DNA of 34,501 nucleotides from Methylobacterium sp. E-065 (lineage in GTDB: Bacteria; Pseudomonadota; Alphaproteobacteria; Rhizobiales; Beijerinckiaceae). The notes beneath the pieces are model-generated. The model had not been told where the DNA came from. It searched no databases and worked only from the letters and a program-made list of their open reading frames with translations. The position numbers and the translations under genes are program-made. The stretch spans positions 1-34,501 of the forward strand of contig NZ_JAKSYD010000281.1 in assembly GCF_022829605.1 (NCBI RefSeq), read 5' to 3'. This document shows, piece by piece, positions 1-8,648 of this stretch (the stretch's first letter is position 1; every line of letters starts with the position of its first letter).

Positions 1-222
1 CCGGGTCAGATCGTCCACGGTGGTGACGTCGGCGGCGGGATCCGACAGGCCGTGCCCGCGCAGATCGGGCAGGATCACGCTGTAGCCGGCGAACACCAGG
101 GCGGCGACCTGGTTCATCCAGGACCACCCGGCGTTCGTGAACCCATGGATCAGCATTACGGGATCGCCTCGGCCGAGCACCTCGTAGTGCAGCCGGCGTC
201 CGTCGCGTTCGAAATGCGGCAT
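1..222 (-). CDS. alpha/beta hydrolase, N-terminal part (runs off the left edge)
   Basis: The first 74 residues of an alpha/beta-hydrolase-fold enzyme are present; the gene continues beyond position 1. Visible are the early beta strands, the HGFTNAG oxyanion-hole segment (about residues 26-32) and the DLRGHGLSD stretch (about 53-61) that precedes the cap in this family. The nucleophile elbow (GxSxG), acid and histidine would lie outside the window, so the substrate cannot be told. The ATG at 222 begins MPHFERDGRRLHYEV, a usual family start. It lies 4 bases after the stop of the MFS gene, so the two are probably co-transcribed and the hydrolase may act on the imported compound (inference). Esterase, lactonase and haloalkane dehalogenase-like roles all remain possible. 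Confidence 0.85.
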   Translation of the reverse strand, partial: MPHFERDGRRLHYEVLGRGDPVMLIHGFTNAGWSWMNQVAALVFAGYSVILPDLRGHGLSDPAADVTTVDDLTR

Positions 223-226
223 CGTC

Positions 227-1585
227 TCAGACCTGACCCATCGTCCCGGAGAGTTCCGACGTGACCGCTTCCAGCGATTTGCCGCGCGTCTCGTAGCCGA
301 GGAGGTAGCCCCCGACACCCCCGATCAGCAGCAACACGCCCAAGGCGGTGAAGAAGGCGTAGTTGGGGGCGCCGTTGCCCAGCATCCATCCGAGCATCGG
401 CGCCGCGACGATCCCACCGATCCTCTGCCAAGCCGCGGCCCAGCCCGTCCCGACCGCGCGGTACCGCGTCGGGTAGACCTCGCTCGTGTAGGCGAAGAGT
501 GGACCGCCCGCACCGCCCGAAGCGAAGAACGCCGTCAGCGCGCCGAGCCCGAGGATGGACCAGGATTCGGTGGCCTGTCCCCACGCGAACATGAGGAGCC
601 CCCCGACGCAGAGGAACACCGGGACGGTCGTGCGCCGCCCCCAGCGATCCAGCAGCAGGCCGCCCGCGATGTTGCCCAGCGCGCCCGTCCCGGCGATCAG
701 TCCGGTGAACGCGAAGCTTTTGACCACCGGAAAGCCCATCCGCGCGAAGATCGACGGCAGCCAGATCGCCACGGCGAAGAACACCGCTCCGCCAGTGAGC
801 TGCATCAGCCAGATGCTCGCGGTCGGCCGTAGATAGCCGCCGCGCAGAATCGCACTCAGGTGCGCCGGCTCGGCCGGCGGTCGATGTCGGGGCGGCGGCA
901 GCGACCGTGGGTCGATGGTGCTCAGGTCGTCGACGATGCGACCGGCCTGCTCAAGACGGCCGCGGGCGATGAGGAAGCGGACCGACTCAGGAAGCATCAC
1001 CCAGAGCACGATCAGCACGAGGCCTGGAACGGCTCCCGCGATGAACATCCCCCGCCAGGTGAACGCCGGGATGACGAAGAGGGCGACCATCGCCGCGAGG
1101 AAGCTCGAGCCTTGCCAGAACGCAACGGTCGAGGCGAGCATGAGGCCGCGCCGGCGCGTCGGGATGAACTCGGAGAGGTACGTGAAGACGAGCGGCACCT
1201 CCGCCCCCAAACCGATACCCTGGAGGATCCTGAGCACGAGGAGCGAGTCGTGACTCCACGAGAAGGCGACGGCGCAGCTTAGGGCGCAGTAGGCGACGAT
1301 CGAGCCAACCATCGTCCATTTGCGCCCGAACCGGTCGGCGAGGAAGCCGACACAGGTCGAGCCGATCAGCATGCCGATGAAGACGCTCGAGGCGAGGACA
1401 CCAGCCTGAGCCGGGCTGAGCGCGAAGGCCGCGACGATGCCGGGCAGCGCGAAGCCCATCATGTTGATATCGAAGCCGTCGAACAGATGTCCGAGCGCGG
1501 CCGTCACGTACATACGCCAGTGTTTCGGAGTAAATTCAGACTGGTCAAGGCTCTCGAGCAGCTGTCCGGCTTGTACGTGCGTCAT
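227..1585 (-). CDS. MFS transporter, sugar-porter / aromatic-acid-symporter-like
   Basis: A 452-residue, 12-helix major facilitator superfamily carrier of the inner membrane. The loop after helix 2 carries the MFS signature DRFGRKW, the equivalent loop of the second half has DRWGRRT, and LPESVRFLIARGR after helix 6 is the PESxR motif seen in sugar porter and AAHS-type carriers. An open frame extends to 1747, but its extra 54 residues are low in complexity and not membrane-like; the ATG at 1585 (MTHVQAGQLLESL) matches the normal N-terminus of such carriers. The central loop is long and Pro/Arg rich (about residues 225-245). Its stop sits 4 bases before the hydrolase start. A probable terminator (1801-1841) separates it from the AEC gene, so it likely has its own promoter. 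Substrate unknown; an organic acid is the best guess. Confidence 0.88.
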   Translation of the reverse strand: MTHVQAGQLLESLDQSEFTPKHWRMYVTAALGHLFDGFDINMMGFALPGIVAAFALSPAQAGVLASSVFIGMLIGSTCVGFLADRFGRKWTMVGSIVAYCALSCAVAFSWSHDSLLVLRILQGIGLGAEVPLVFTYLSEFIPTRRRGLMLASTVAFWQGSSFLAAMVALFVIPAFTWRGMFIAGAVPGLVLIVLWVMLPESVRFLIARGRLEQAGRIVDDLSTIDPRSLPPPRHRPPAEPAHLSAILRGGYLRPTASIWLMQLTGGAVFFAVAIWLPSIFARMGFPVVKSFAFTGLIAGTGALGNIAGGLLLDRWGRRTTVPVFLCVGGLLMFAWGQATESWSILGLGALTAFFASGGAGGPLFAYTSEVYPTRYRAVGTGWAAAWQRIGGIVAAPMLGWMLGNGAPNYAFFTALGVLLLIGGVGGYLLGYETRGKSLEAVTSELSGTMGQV

Positions 1586-1800
1586 AATTGGCTCGATGAT
1601 GGTGGCAAAACTTGCTTCTTGGTTGAGTGCCCAAGCAAGAATGGAGCCGTTCGCATCCTTGAGCCTCGATCCCGGCCTTATCAACCTACGTTGAGAATCT
1701 CCTGCGTCGGCGGGCGCGTCCAGCTCGTGGGCGTGACCAGCAATCAAGAGAGTTCTACCTGATCCCCATCGGCTGAAAGCCTTGTACGTCGTCTGCGTTC

Positions 1801-1841
1801 AAAAACGCCGCCTCGAATTACAGTCAGATGAAGCGGCGGCG
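1801..1841 (-). terminator. probable intrinsic terminator of the TetR-liv-aminotransferase-AEC unit
   Basis: Read on the minus strand, CGCCGCC (1841-1835) can pair with GGCGGCG (1812-1806) and is followed at once by five T (1805-1801). The loop is about 22 bases, long for a classical terminator. It lies 55 bases after the stop of the AEC carrier gene, where the long minus-strand unit should end. The seven G-C pairs and T-run are seen; the function is inferred. Confidence 0.55.
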
Positions 1842-1896
1842 CTGGAATGATGGTGAGGGTGATCCTGCTCCGACCAGTTCGATGGACCAAGCCGCC

Positions 1897-2826
1897 TCAG
1901 ATGGGGACCAGCCAAGCTGCCAGACCCAGCATAAGCGGTATCGCACCAGCAGCCAGCACCGTTTGGGCCGCTGTGACGCCGGCCATCATAGGCGCATCGC
2001 CGCCGAGCTGGCGGGCCATGATGTACGCGGACGAGGCCGTCGGCAGACCTTGAAACAGGATGGCTGTTGTCAGAGCGGGACCTTTCAGATCAAGGCTGAG
2101 GGCCGCTCCGATTGTGGCGAGCGGCATCACCGCAAACTTGAAGGCTGAGGCGAACAACATGGGCGCCAGCCACCTCCGGGCGGCCCCAAACTCGAGAGCC
2201 GCACCGACGCAGAGTAGTCCGAGGGGAAGCGAGGCGGCTCCGAGGACTCGCAGGGCCGGCTCCAAGCCGGGCGGGATCGACGCGCCGGCAGCCTGCATGA
2301 GTATTCCTGCCAGACAGGAGACGACGAGGGGGTTTGTCGCGAGTTGCCGCAGGATGGCGTGCGCGCTGAGCTGGGCGGAGCCATGCCTGGCGAAGACGAG
2401 GACGCAGAGCACGTTCACGGTCGGCACAATGGCGGCATTGCAGATCGCTGCGAGCGCGATGCCTTTCGTTCCGAACAGGCCCGCTGCCAGCGTCACGCCC
2501 ACGTAGTTGTTGAACCGGACACTCCCCTGGAACACGGACGTGAACGCCGGGCCGTCGACGGCCATCACCGGGCGAAGCGCAACCACTAAGGCAGCGACGA
2601 TCAGGGTCGAGACAACCAGTGTTGCCGTCAGTTGCCAGATCGGCAGATCGGCGACCTGCGCGGTCGCAAGACCGTGCAGAAACAGCGCGGGCAATAGCAC
2701 GTAGTAGCCGAGCCGTTCGGCCTGGGGCCAAAACGCTTCGGCAAGGAACTCCTGGCGACGCAGCCCATGGCCGAGAGCGATCAAGAGGACGACCGGCGCG
2801 AGCGCCAGCAGGACAACTTCGCTCAC
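1897..2826 (-). CDS. AEC family transporter (auxin efflux carrier / Mem_trans fold)
   Basis: A 309-residue polytopic inner-membrane protein with about ten hydrophobic segments split into two halves. Family-like features are the early VLLPALFLHGLA segment, the RFNNYVG stretch before helix 4, and ILFQGLPTASSAYIMA in the second half, near the crossover helix. Bacterial AEC carriers move small organic or amino acids. The GTG at 2826 is chosen because it overlaps the aminotransferase stop as GTGA, a translational-coupling arrangement; an ATG 12 codons upstream lies inside the aminotransferase. Coupling suggests it exports or imports a product or substrate of the transamination step (inference). 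It is the last gene of the long liv unit, with a terminator-like hairpin downstream. Confidence 0.88.
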   Translation of the reverse strand: MSEVVLLALAPVVLLIALGHGLRRQEFLAEAFWPQAERLGYYVLLPALFLHGLATAQVADLPIWQLTATLVVSTLIVAALVVALRPVMAVDGPAFTSVFQGSVRFNNYVGVTLAAGLFGTKGIALAAICNAAIVPTVNVLCVLVFARHGSAQLSAHAILRQLATNPLVVSCLAGILMQAAGASIPPGLEPALRVLGAASLPLGLLCVGAALEFGAARRWLAPMLFASAFKFAVMPLATIGAALSLDLKGPALTTAILFQGLPTASSAYIMARQLGGDAPMMAGVTAAQTVLAAGAIPLMLGLAAWLVPI

Positions 2827-3989
2827 GCGCGCCCCTCCAGAGCTGCGATCAAGCGCCTGCATCCTTCTTCCAGCGTCGGAAGGTCCGTGGCAAACGAGAG
2901 ACGGAGATGCCCCGGCGAACCGAAGGCGCTCCCGGGCACCGTCGCGACCCCTGCGTCCAGCAGAGCATCGGCGGCGGTCGCATCATCAACGTCCGAAAGC
3001 GATCGCGGCAGGAAGTAGAACGCCCCGTCCGGGACGAGGACTGCGAGCCTGTCCGAGCGACGAAGGATCTCGAGACCTGCATCCCGGCGCGCGCGATAGA
3101 TCGCATTGCGCTCTGCGAGAACATCCTGCGGCCCGTTCAGGGCGGCCACGGCCGCAATCTGGCTGAGCGCCGCTGTCTGCGTGCAGTTCTGTGTCTGTAT
3201 GGCGGTGATCCTGGTGATCAGCGGCGCAGACCCGAAGCCCCAGCCGACGCGCCAACCCGTCATGGCATAGGCCTTCGATACACCGTCCACGAGCAGGATG
3301 CGGTGTCGGAGGTCCGGCGCGATCGCGGCCAGGCTCGTGTAGGGTTCGTCCGTGTAGCGGATATACGCGTAGATTTCGTCGGACATGATCAGGCAGTCCG
3401 GGTGCCGGCGGAGTACGTCGGCAAGCGCCCTGAGACGCGCCTGGTCGTAGACGGCCCCGGACGGATTGCCGGGCGCGTTCAGAACGATCCAGCGCGTCCG
3501 TTCCGTGATCGCGGCATCGAGTGCTGCCGGGCCGAGCCGGAAACCGTCTTCCATGGCGCAGGGGGTGATCACCGGAACGGCCCCGCAGAGCCGAACCATG
3601 TCCGGATAGCTCGCCCAGTAGGGGGCAGGGATCACGACTTCGTCCCCGGCCTTCAAGGTCGCCAGGAAGGTATTGAAGATCACCTGCTTGGCCCCGCAGC
3701 CGACTGCGATCTCATCGTCGGCGTAGTCGAGCCCTCGATCGCGCCGGATCGATGCCCGGGCAGCGGCGCGCAAGGCGGGTATCCCGTTGGCCGGCGTGTA
3801 TCCGAGCGGGCGTCGCGCGGCTTCGACAGCTGCCTCGGAGGCGTGGATGGGTGGTGCGAAATCCGGCTCGCCTAACGTGAGATCGACGATGTCGCGTCCC
3901 GCGGCCCGGAGTTCTGCCGCCCGCCGCGCCATGGCCAGGATCGGGGATCCGCCCGACAGAGGGGTGGTTGGTGCAGGGCTGGCGATCAT
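2823..3989 (-). CDS. PLP-dependent aminotransferase, class I/II (fold type I)
   Basis: A 388-residue cytosolic enzyme that transfers an amino group between an amino acid and a 2-oxo acid through pyridoxal phosphate. Seen: LTLGEPDF near the N-terminus (residues 37-44), the NAPGNPSG motif (171-178, the Asn that contacts PLP), SDEIYAY (203-209, the Asp that pairs with the pyridine nitrogen), the Schiff-base lysine K239 in SKAYAMTGWR, and a C-terminal LRLSFA segment with the carboxylate-binding Arg. This matches the aspartate/aromatic aminotransferase group of rhizobia (AatA-like), but the substrate cannot be read from motifs. It begins 160 bases after the binding-protein stop and overlaps the AEC gene by 4 bases. 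Its position behind a liv-type importer suggests it acts on the imported compound. Confidence 0.92.
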   Translation of the reverse strand: MIASPAPTTPLSGGSPILAMARRAAELRAAGRDIVDLTLGEPDFAPPIHASEAAVEAARRPLGYTPANGIPALRAAARASIRRDRGLDYADDEIAVGCGAKQVIFNTFLATLKAGDEVVIPAPYWASYPDMVRLCGAVPVITPCAMEDGFRLGPAALDAAITERTRWIVLNAPGNPSGAVYDQARLRALADVLRRHPDCLIMSDEIYAYIRYTDEPYTSLAAIAPDLRHRILLVDGVSKAYAMTGWRVGWGFGSAPLITRITAIQTQNCTQTAALSQIAAVAALNGPQDVLAERNAIYRARRDAGLEILRRSDRLAVLVPDGAFYFLPRSLSDVDDATAADALLDAGVATVPGSAFGSPGHLRLSFATDLPTLEEGCRRLIAALEGRA

Positions 3990-4149
3990 GGTGGAGGTTG
4001 TCCTGACGAGTCCGAGAAGCTGGCGGGCTTCGGCCGGCCCGTGCGGGCTGCTGCGGCCGTCCCGACCGTGTCGCGATCGGGCAAGGCCCTGCCTTCGATG
4101 GGGATCGCCCGCGCCGGGTCGGTCTTCGCTCCAGCGGCGGGACGCGCAG

Positions 4150-5373
4150 TTAGTCCACGATGCTCGTCGTGGTCAGGATCAGTGTGTCTTCACCCTTCTG
4201 GATCTCGTAGAGCGCGAAGTCGCGGCTCTTCAGCATGCCGTTCGGGAGGAACTCGACGGAGGAGCTTGCGCCGTCATAGTTGATACCCTTGCCGGTTGAT
4301 ATGAGCTTGGCTCCGTCCGCGAATGTGGTGACGCGCTCGCCCGGGCCGTTGGCGATTCTCCGGATATACTCGGCGATGCGCGGCCCCTCGGTCGACTTGG
4401 CGCCCTCGATCGCGAGGAGCAGAAGGTTCATCTCGTCATAGGCGGCGCAGCCGTACGGCGCCTGGACTTGTCCGTTCGGCTTGAGGCAGACGAGGTTCAG
4501 GTAGACGTCGTAAGCATCTTTGCCGACTGGCGGCACCGGCGAGCCATGAAGGATGCCGTCCGCGGCAGAACCCACGACCTTCTTGAAGTCCGGTCCGACC
4601 GCGAACGAGAGCGTGAACACCTTCCCCTTATAGCCGCCGCGCACCAGTTCCCGGTACACGGCCGTGAAATCCGTCACGTAGCCGGCGATGAAGATGGCCG
4701 GTGCTCTGGTCGCGATCAGCCTTTCCGCCTCCGCTCGGTACGAGACCTGGTTCGGGTTGTAGTAGAACGGCTCGCCGACGATCTTGCCGCCGACCTTACG
4801 GAGCGCGCTCGCGAACGACTCACCCATCGAAGCCGCGAAGTCATTTTTCGGCCCCGCGAAAGCGACCTCCAGGAAGCCGCGCTTGGCCGCCAGATCCGCG
4901 AGGGCGACGCACCAGGCTTGGTTGAGCGGCTGGAGGTTGAAGCACAGGCCCTTGCGGTCGCCGTTAGGCAGATAGTCCGACGAGCCGGTGTAGACTTGGA
5001 CGACATTCGCGTCCTGGCAGAGGGGCATGATGGCGAGCGTCTCGGACGAGGCCCAGGTGCCCGCGATGGCGCAGACGCGGTCGGCATCGATCATCTTGCG
5101 GGCCGCCCGTACCGCCACCTCGGGATTGGTTTCCGTGTTATCGGCGATCAACTCGACCTTGCGGCCCAGTACGCCGCCCGCTGTGTTGACGAGATCGACC
5201 ACGGCACGATGCGCCTTCGCCTTCTCCGGGCCGTAGGGGCCGCCGCCGCCCGACAGGGGCGTGAGGCTTCCAATCTTGATCGGCGCCGACTGCGCTAGAC
5301 CGTGCCGCAGCAAGGCAGGCGCGGCCAAGGTCAGGGTGGCGCCGGAGATGAAGAGCCTGCGCGAGAGATCCAT
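4150..5373 (-). CDS. ABC transporter substrate-binding protein, branched-chain amino acid type
   Basis: A 407-residue periplasmic binding protein of the Leu/Ile/Val-type (Peripla_BP_6) family. The N-terminus MDLSRRLFISGATLTLAAP is a twin-arginine-like signal (SRRxFxSG, residues 4-11), with cleavage likely after GLAQS. The mature part starts IKIGSLTPLSGGGGPYG, the standard first strand and ligand loop. The ligand could be an amino acid, amide or aromatic acid; members of this family bind many compounds, so leucine should not be assumed. It starts 12 bases after the livM stop with AAAGGA upstream, completing the importer encoded by livG, livF, livH and livM. Confidence 0.93.
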   Translation of the reverse strand: MDLSRRLFISGATLTLAAPALLRHGLAQSAPIKIGSLTPLSGGGGPYGPEKAKAHRAVVDLVNTAGGVLGRKVELIADNTETNPEVAVRAARKMIDADRVCAIAGTWASSETLAIMPLCQDANVVQVYTGSSDYLPNGDRKGLCFNLQPLNQAWCVALADLAAKRGFLEVAFAGPKNDFAASMGESFASALRKVGGKIVGEPFYYNPNQVSYRAEAERLIATRAPAIFIAGYVTDFTAVYRELVRGGYKGKVFTLSFAVGPDFKKVVGSAADGILHGSPVPPVGKDAYDVYLNLVCLKPNGQVQAPYGCAAYDEMNLLLLAIEGAKSTEGPRIAEYIRRIANGPGERVTTFADGAKLISTGKGINYDGASSSVEFLPNGMLKSRDFALYEIQKGEDTLILTTTSIVD

Positions 5374-5385
5374 GGCCGGGTCCTT

Positions 5386-6306
5386 TCAAGGCGTGGTGGG
5401 CGGGACGGATGCGCTCGCGCGGCGCTGGGACTCGGGCAGGATGCCCATTGGCCGGAACCGGATCGTCAGGATGAGGACGGTACCGATCAGGATGAAGCGC
5501 AGCGCGGAGATCTGTTCGGCATCGAGCACGGAGATGCCGGCCGTGACGAAGCGGCTGCCCTCGTACAGGACCGTAACCAGGAGTGCGCCGAGGACCGAGC
5601 CCAGCATATTGCCCGCGCCGCCGACGATCACCGCCATCCAGACTAGGATCGCCACCGGCGTCGTGAAGTTATCGGGCGTGATCGTCTGAACGTAGTGAGC
5701 GTAGAGTGACCCGGCGGCCGCCATCGCCGCACTCCCGACGACGAAGACCTGAAGCCGGTAGACAAAAACGTTCTTGCCGAGGGTCGATGGTACGAGGTCA
5801 TCCTCGCGGATCGCCCGCAGGATGCGGCCGTAGGGCGCGTCGGCGAGCCGTCGCAGGACCAGGAACGTGATCAGGGCAGCCGCCGCGACGAGCCCGAGCA
5901 CGGCCCAGGCCGTCACGTCGCGGCTCAAGCCCGACATCACGGGACGGGTCCGGATGATGAAGCCGCGCGGCCCCCCGGTCAGCCAATCCTCGTTGTTGAA
6001 GACCAGTCGAGCCGTCTCGGCGAAGCCCAGCGTCACGATCGCGAGGAAGTCGCCGGACAGACGGAGCGACAGAAGGGCGACCCCGACACCCGTCACGCCG
6101 CCAGCCAGGATCGCGACCATCAGGCCGCCAACGAACGGGAGACCGAGCGTCTCTGTTGCGATACCGCTCGCGTAAGCGCCGATCCCGAAGAAGCCGACCA
6201 CGCCGAAATTGATCAGGCCGGTCAAGCCGAATTGCAGGTTCAGGGCGAGTGCCAGGACGACGTAGACGCCGGCGACCGTCAGGATGGCGACGAGGTAGGC
6301 GTCCAT
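5386..6306 (-). CDS. livM: branched-chain amino acid-type ABC transporter permease (LivM family)
   Basis: A 306-residue inner-membrane permease with about ten hydrophobic segments. The N-terminal run YVVLALALNLQFGLTGLINF and the motif SGDFLAIVTLGFAE are typical of LivM. The EDD-containing loop (LRAIREDDLVPSTLGKN) is the cytoplasmic segment that contacts the ATPases. It lies 7 bases after livH and 12 bases before the binding protein, so it belongs to the same message. It pairs with LivH to form the membrane channel. The symbol reflects the family, not a proven substrate. Confidence 0.93.
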   Translation of the reverse strand: MDAYLVAILTVAGVYVVLALALNLQFGLTGLINFGVVGFFGIGAYASGIATETLGLPFVGGLMVAILAGGVTGVGVALLSLRLSGDFLAIVTLGFAETARLVFNNEDWLTGGPRGFIIRTRPVMSGLSRDVTAWAVLGLVAAAALITFLVLRRLADAPYGRILRAIREDDLVPSTLGKNVFVYRLQVFVVGSAAMAAAGSLYAHYVQTITPDNFTTPVAILVWMAVIVGGAGNMLGSVLGALLVTVLYEGSRFVTAGISVLDAEQISALRFILIGTVLILTIRFRPMGILPESQRRASASVPPTTP

Positions 6307-6313
6307 GGCCGCT

Positions 6314-7171
6314 CTATTTCCGGTCGACTTTGTCGCCCAGGAGCCCCTGGGGACGCAGGATCAGGACGAGTGCGATCGCGGCAAACCCGACAGCTCCCTT
6401 GTAAGTGGGTGTCAGGAACGTGGCGGTGGCCTCCTCGGCCAACCCGATGCCGAAGGCGCCGATCGCGGCGCCGAGCGGCGAGCCCAGGCCGCCGACGATC
6501 GCGGCCGCGATGATCGGGATCGTGACAGCCCAGTTGAGGTTCGGGTCTATGGTGAGATCCAGTCCGATCAACGTGCCGGACAGGCCGAAGAGCGCGCCTG
6601 CGATCAGCACGCCGACGGCCTCGATCCGTGGCACGGGGAGTCCGCGGATCTGGGCCAGCGACTCGTTGTCGGCGACCGCGCGCAGGGCCCGTCCCACGGG
6701 CGTCGCCGTCAGGAGCAGGCCGACCGACAGCGTCGCGGCCGCCGAGGCGGCGACGACCGCGAGTGTCTCGCGCGTGACCCGCACGCCGGCGATCTCGATC
6801 GGCCCGGTGAGCGGCAGATCGAAGCCCCGGATCTGTGCGCCGAAGCAGAAGCGGATGATGTTTTCGATGACAAACGAGAGGGCGATGGAGACGAGCAGGA
6901 GCGTGCCGCCGCTCCGCCCGCGAAGCGGTCGAAAGACGAGCCGATCGCATAATCCGAACGCGAGCGCGCCGGCGGCCATCGCGCCGAACCCGGCGAGCCA
7001 GATGGGGAGGCCGAAGAACGCGTTGAGTGTCCAGGCTGCGAACGCGCCGACCGTGACGAAACCCCCGGCCGCAAAATTGGCGTAGCGGAACAGCGTATAG
7101 ATGAGGGTGAACCCGATCGCTGCCGGCGCGATAATCGCCGCACTCGCCAAGGCATCGACGAGCATCTGCAT
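6314..7171 (-). CDS. livH: branched-chain amino acid-type ABC transporter permease (LivH family)
   Basis: A 285-residue inner-membrane permease. Typical of LivH are the N-terminal GFTLIYTLFRYANFAAGG segment, the loop RALRAVADNESLAQIRG that meets the ATPase, and the repeated hydrophobic segments ending GLAEEATATFLTPTYKGA and LILRPQGLLG. The start codon shares its first base with the livF stop (TGATG), showing tight coupling. It forms the heterodimeric channel with LivM. Confidence 0.94.
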   Translation of the reverse strand: MQMLVDALASAAIIAPAAIGFTLIYTLFRYANFAAGGFVTVGAFAAWTLNAFFGLPIWLAGFGAMAAGALAFGLCDRLVFRPLRGRSGGTLLLVSIALSFVIENIIRFCFGAQIRGFDLPLTGPIEIAGVRVTRETLAVVAASAAATLSVGLLLTATPVGRALRAVADNESLAQIRGLPVPRIEAVGVLIAGALFGLSGTLIGLDLTIDPNLNWAVTIPIIAAAIVGGLGSPLGAAIGAFGIGLAEEATATFLTPTYKGAVGFAAIALVLILRPQGLLGDKVDRK

Positions 7172-7881
7172 CAGGCGGTCTCGCCGAAGAACAGCGCCCC
7201 AAAGTCCGGTTCCTCGGCGAGGCGCGCCGCCTCTCCCGTACGGACCACGTGGCCGTCCACGAGAACCAGGGCGCGGCCGGCACGCTGGAGCGCAGCGCGC
7301 GCGTTCTGCTCGACGATGAGGATCCCGAGTTCCGCCTCCTCCGCGAGACGGCGCAGGATGTCGAGCATGTCACCCACCAGCAGCGGCGAGAGACCGGCGG
7401 TCGGCTCGTCCACGAGGAGGAGTTTCGGCCGCGCCATCAACGCCATCGCGAGGCCGACCATCTGCCGCTGTCCGCCCGAGAGGCCGCCCGCCCGCTTATG
7501 GAGGTAGTCGCCGATCGCCGGCAGAAGCGCGACCACGTCGTTCCGGCGCTGAGCGACGTCACGGCGACCCCAGGCGCTGACGGCAAGGTTCTCGGCGACG
7601 GAGAGCGTGCGGAAGATGTTGCGCTCCTGAGGCATGAACACCGCCCCGGCCTTAGCCCGTGCGGCCGCAGGAAGCGGAACGAGATCTGCGCCATCCAGCG
7701 TCGCCGTGCCTCCGAGGATCGTGGCCACGCCGGCGATCGCCTTCAGAAGCGTCGACTTGCCGGCCCCGTTCGGCCCGACGAGCGCCACCATCTCCCCCTG
7801 CGCCACGTCCAGATCGACCCCGCGCACGACGGAGGTTCGGCCGTAGCCTGCTTCGAGGGATCTGACGGCCAGGAGCGTCAT
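7171..7881 (-). CDS. livF: branched-chain amino acid-type ABC transporter ATP-binding protein (LivF family)
   Basis: A 236-residue cytoplasmic ATPase. Seen: Walker A GPNGAGKST (36-44), Q-loop in VFMPQERNIF (81-90), signature LSGGQ (134-138), Walker B LLLVDEP (154-160), and the switch region ILIVEQN. The PQERNIFRTLSVAENL stretch and its short length are characteristic of LivF rather than LivG. It overlaps livG by 4 bases (ATGA) and livH by 1 base. With LivG it powers the importer. Confidence 0.95.
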   Translation of the reverse strand: MTLLAVRSLEAGYGRTSVVRGVDLDVAQGEMVALVGPNGAGKSTLLKAIAGVATILGGTATLDGADLVPLPAAARAKAGAVFMPQERNIFRTLSVAENLAVSAWGRRDVAQRRNDVVALLPAIGDYLHKRAGGLSGGQRQMVGLAMALMARPKLLLVDEPTAGLSPLLVGDMLDILRRLAEEAELGILIVEQNARAALQRAGRALVLVDGHVVRTGEAARLAEEPDFGALFFGETA

Positions 7882-8648
7882 GCCGCCTGCCCCAGGTAGG
7901 ACTCGATCACCGTCCTGTTCGCGGCGACGTGGGTGAAGCTACCCTCGGCCAGGACCCGGCCGGACGCCATCACGACCACGCGGGAGGCGAGGCTGCGAAT
8001 GAAGCCGATATTGTGCTCGATGATGACGAAAGTTTTTCCGTGATCGCGATTCAATCGAATGACCAGCTGCCCGATCTTCTCAACGAGATGCGGTGCGACC
8101 CCGGCGGCGATCTCGTCGAGAAGGATGATGTCCGCCTCCGCCATCAAGCAGCGCGCGAGCTCCAGGAGCTTTTTCTGGCCACCGGACAGGGCGGCGGCCG
8201 GCTTGCTCTCGTGAGCCGAGAGGGAGACGAGGGAGAGAACCTCGCGGGCCCGCGCGACGAGCCGGCCCTCATCCGCGGCAGTCGCGCGCGGCCTGCAGAG
8301 AGCGCCGAGCAGCCGCTCACCGGCATGGTGGCGCGCGGCGAGAAGCACGTTCTCCAGAACCGTCAGGCGGTCGAGTTCGCGTGCGAGCTGGAATGTGCGG
8401 ACGAGGCCGAGCCGCGCGAGGCGATGGGGCGGCAATCCAGTAACATCCCGATCCCTGATGATGAGACGTCCGCTATCAGGCCGGAGGACCCCGGACAGAA
8501 GGTTGAACAGAGTCGTCTTTCCGGCGCCGTTCGGGCCGATCAAGCCGACGATCTGGCCTGATTCCACAACGAACGAGACGGCATCGACTGCGGTGGCACC
8601 GCTAAAGCGTTTGCTAAGGCCATCGGCGAGCAGAAGCGGGACGCTCAC
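7878..8648 (-). CDS. livG: branched-chain amino acid-type ABC transporter ATP-binding protein (LivG family)
   Basis: A 256-residue cytoplasmic ATPase. Seen: Walker A GPNGAGKTT (38-46), the LivG-type RTFQLARELDRLTVLENV (Q-loop region, 84-101), signature LSGGQKK (154-160), and Walker B IILLDE (174-179), followed by IAAGVAP where most relatives have PAAGL. The switch histidine lies in VIIEHN. The GTG start overlaps the TetR stop as GTGA, so the regulator and transporter genes are translationally coupled. Confidence 0.95.
   Translation of the reverse strand: MSVPLLLADGLSKRFSGATAVDAVSFVVESGQIVGLIGPNGAGKTTLFNLLSGVLRPDSGRLIIRDRDVTGLPPHRLARLGLVRTFQLARELDRLTVLENVLLAARHHAGERLLGALCRPRATAADEGRLVARAREVLSLVSLSAHESKPAAALSGGQKKLLELARCLMAEADIILLDEIAAGVAPHLVEKIGQLVIRLNRDHGKTFVIIEHNIGFIRSLASRVVVMASGRVLAEGSFTHVAANRTVIESYLGQAA

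Noticed and set aside
2619..3875. A 418-codon open frame on the plus strand opposite the aminotransferase
   Set aside because: It lies antisense to a clear aminotransferase with all PLP motifs; its product is Arg/Asp-rich with no domain, as expected of a mirror frame in GC-rich DNA.
5386..8648. Assuming the liv-type transporter imports leucine, isoleucine or valine
   Set aside because: The family imports many amides, amino acids and aromatic acids; neighbours do not include branched-chain catabolic genes.
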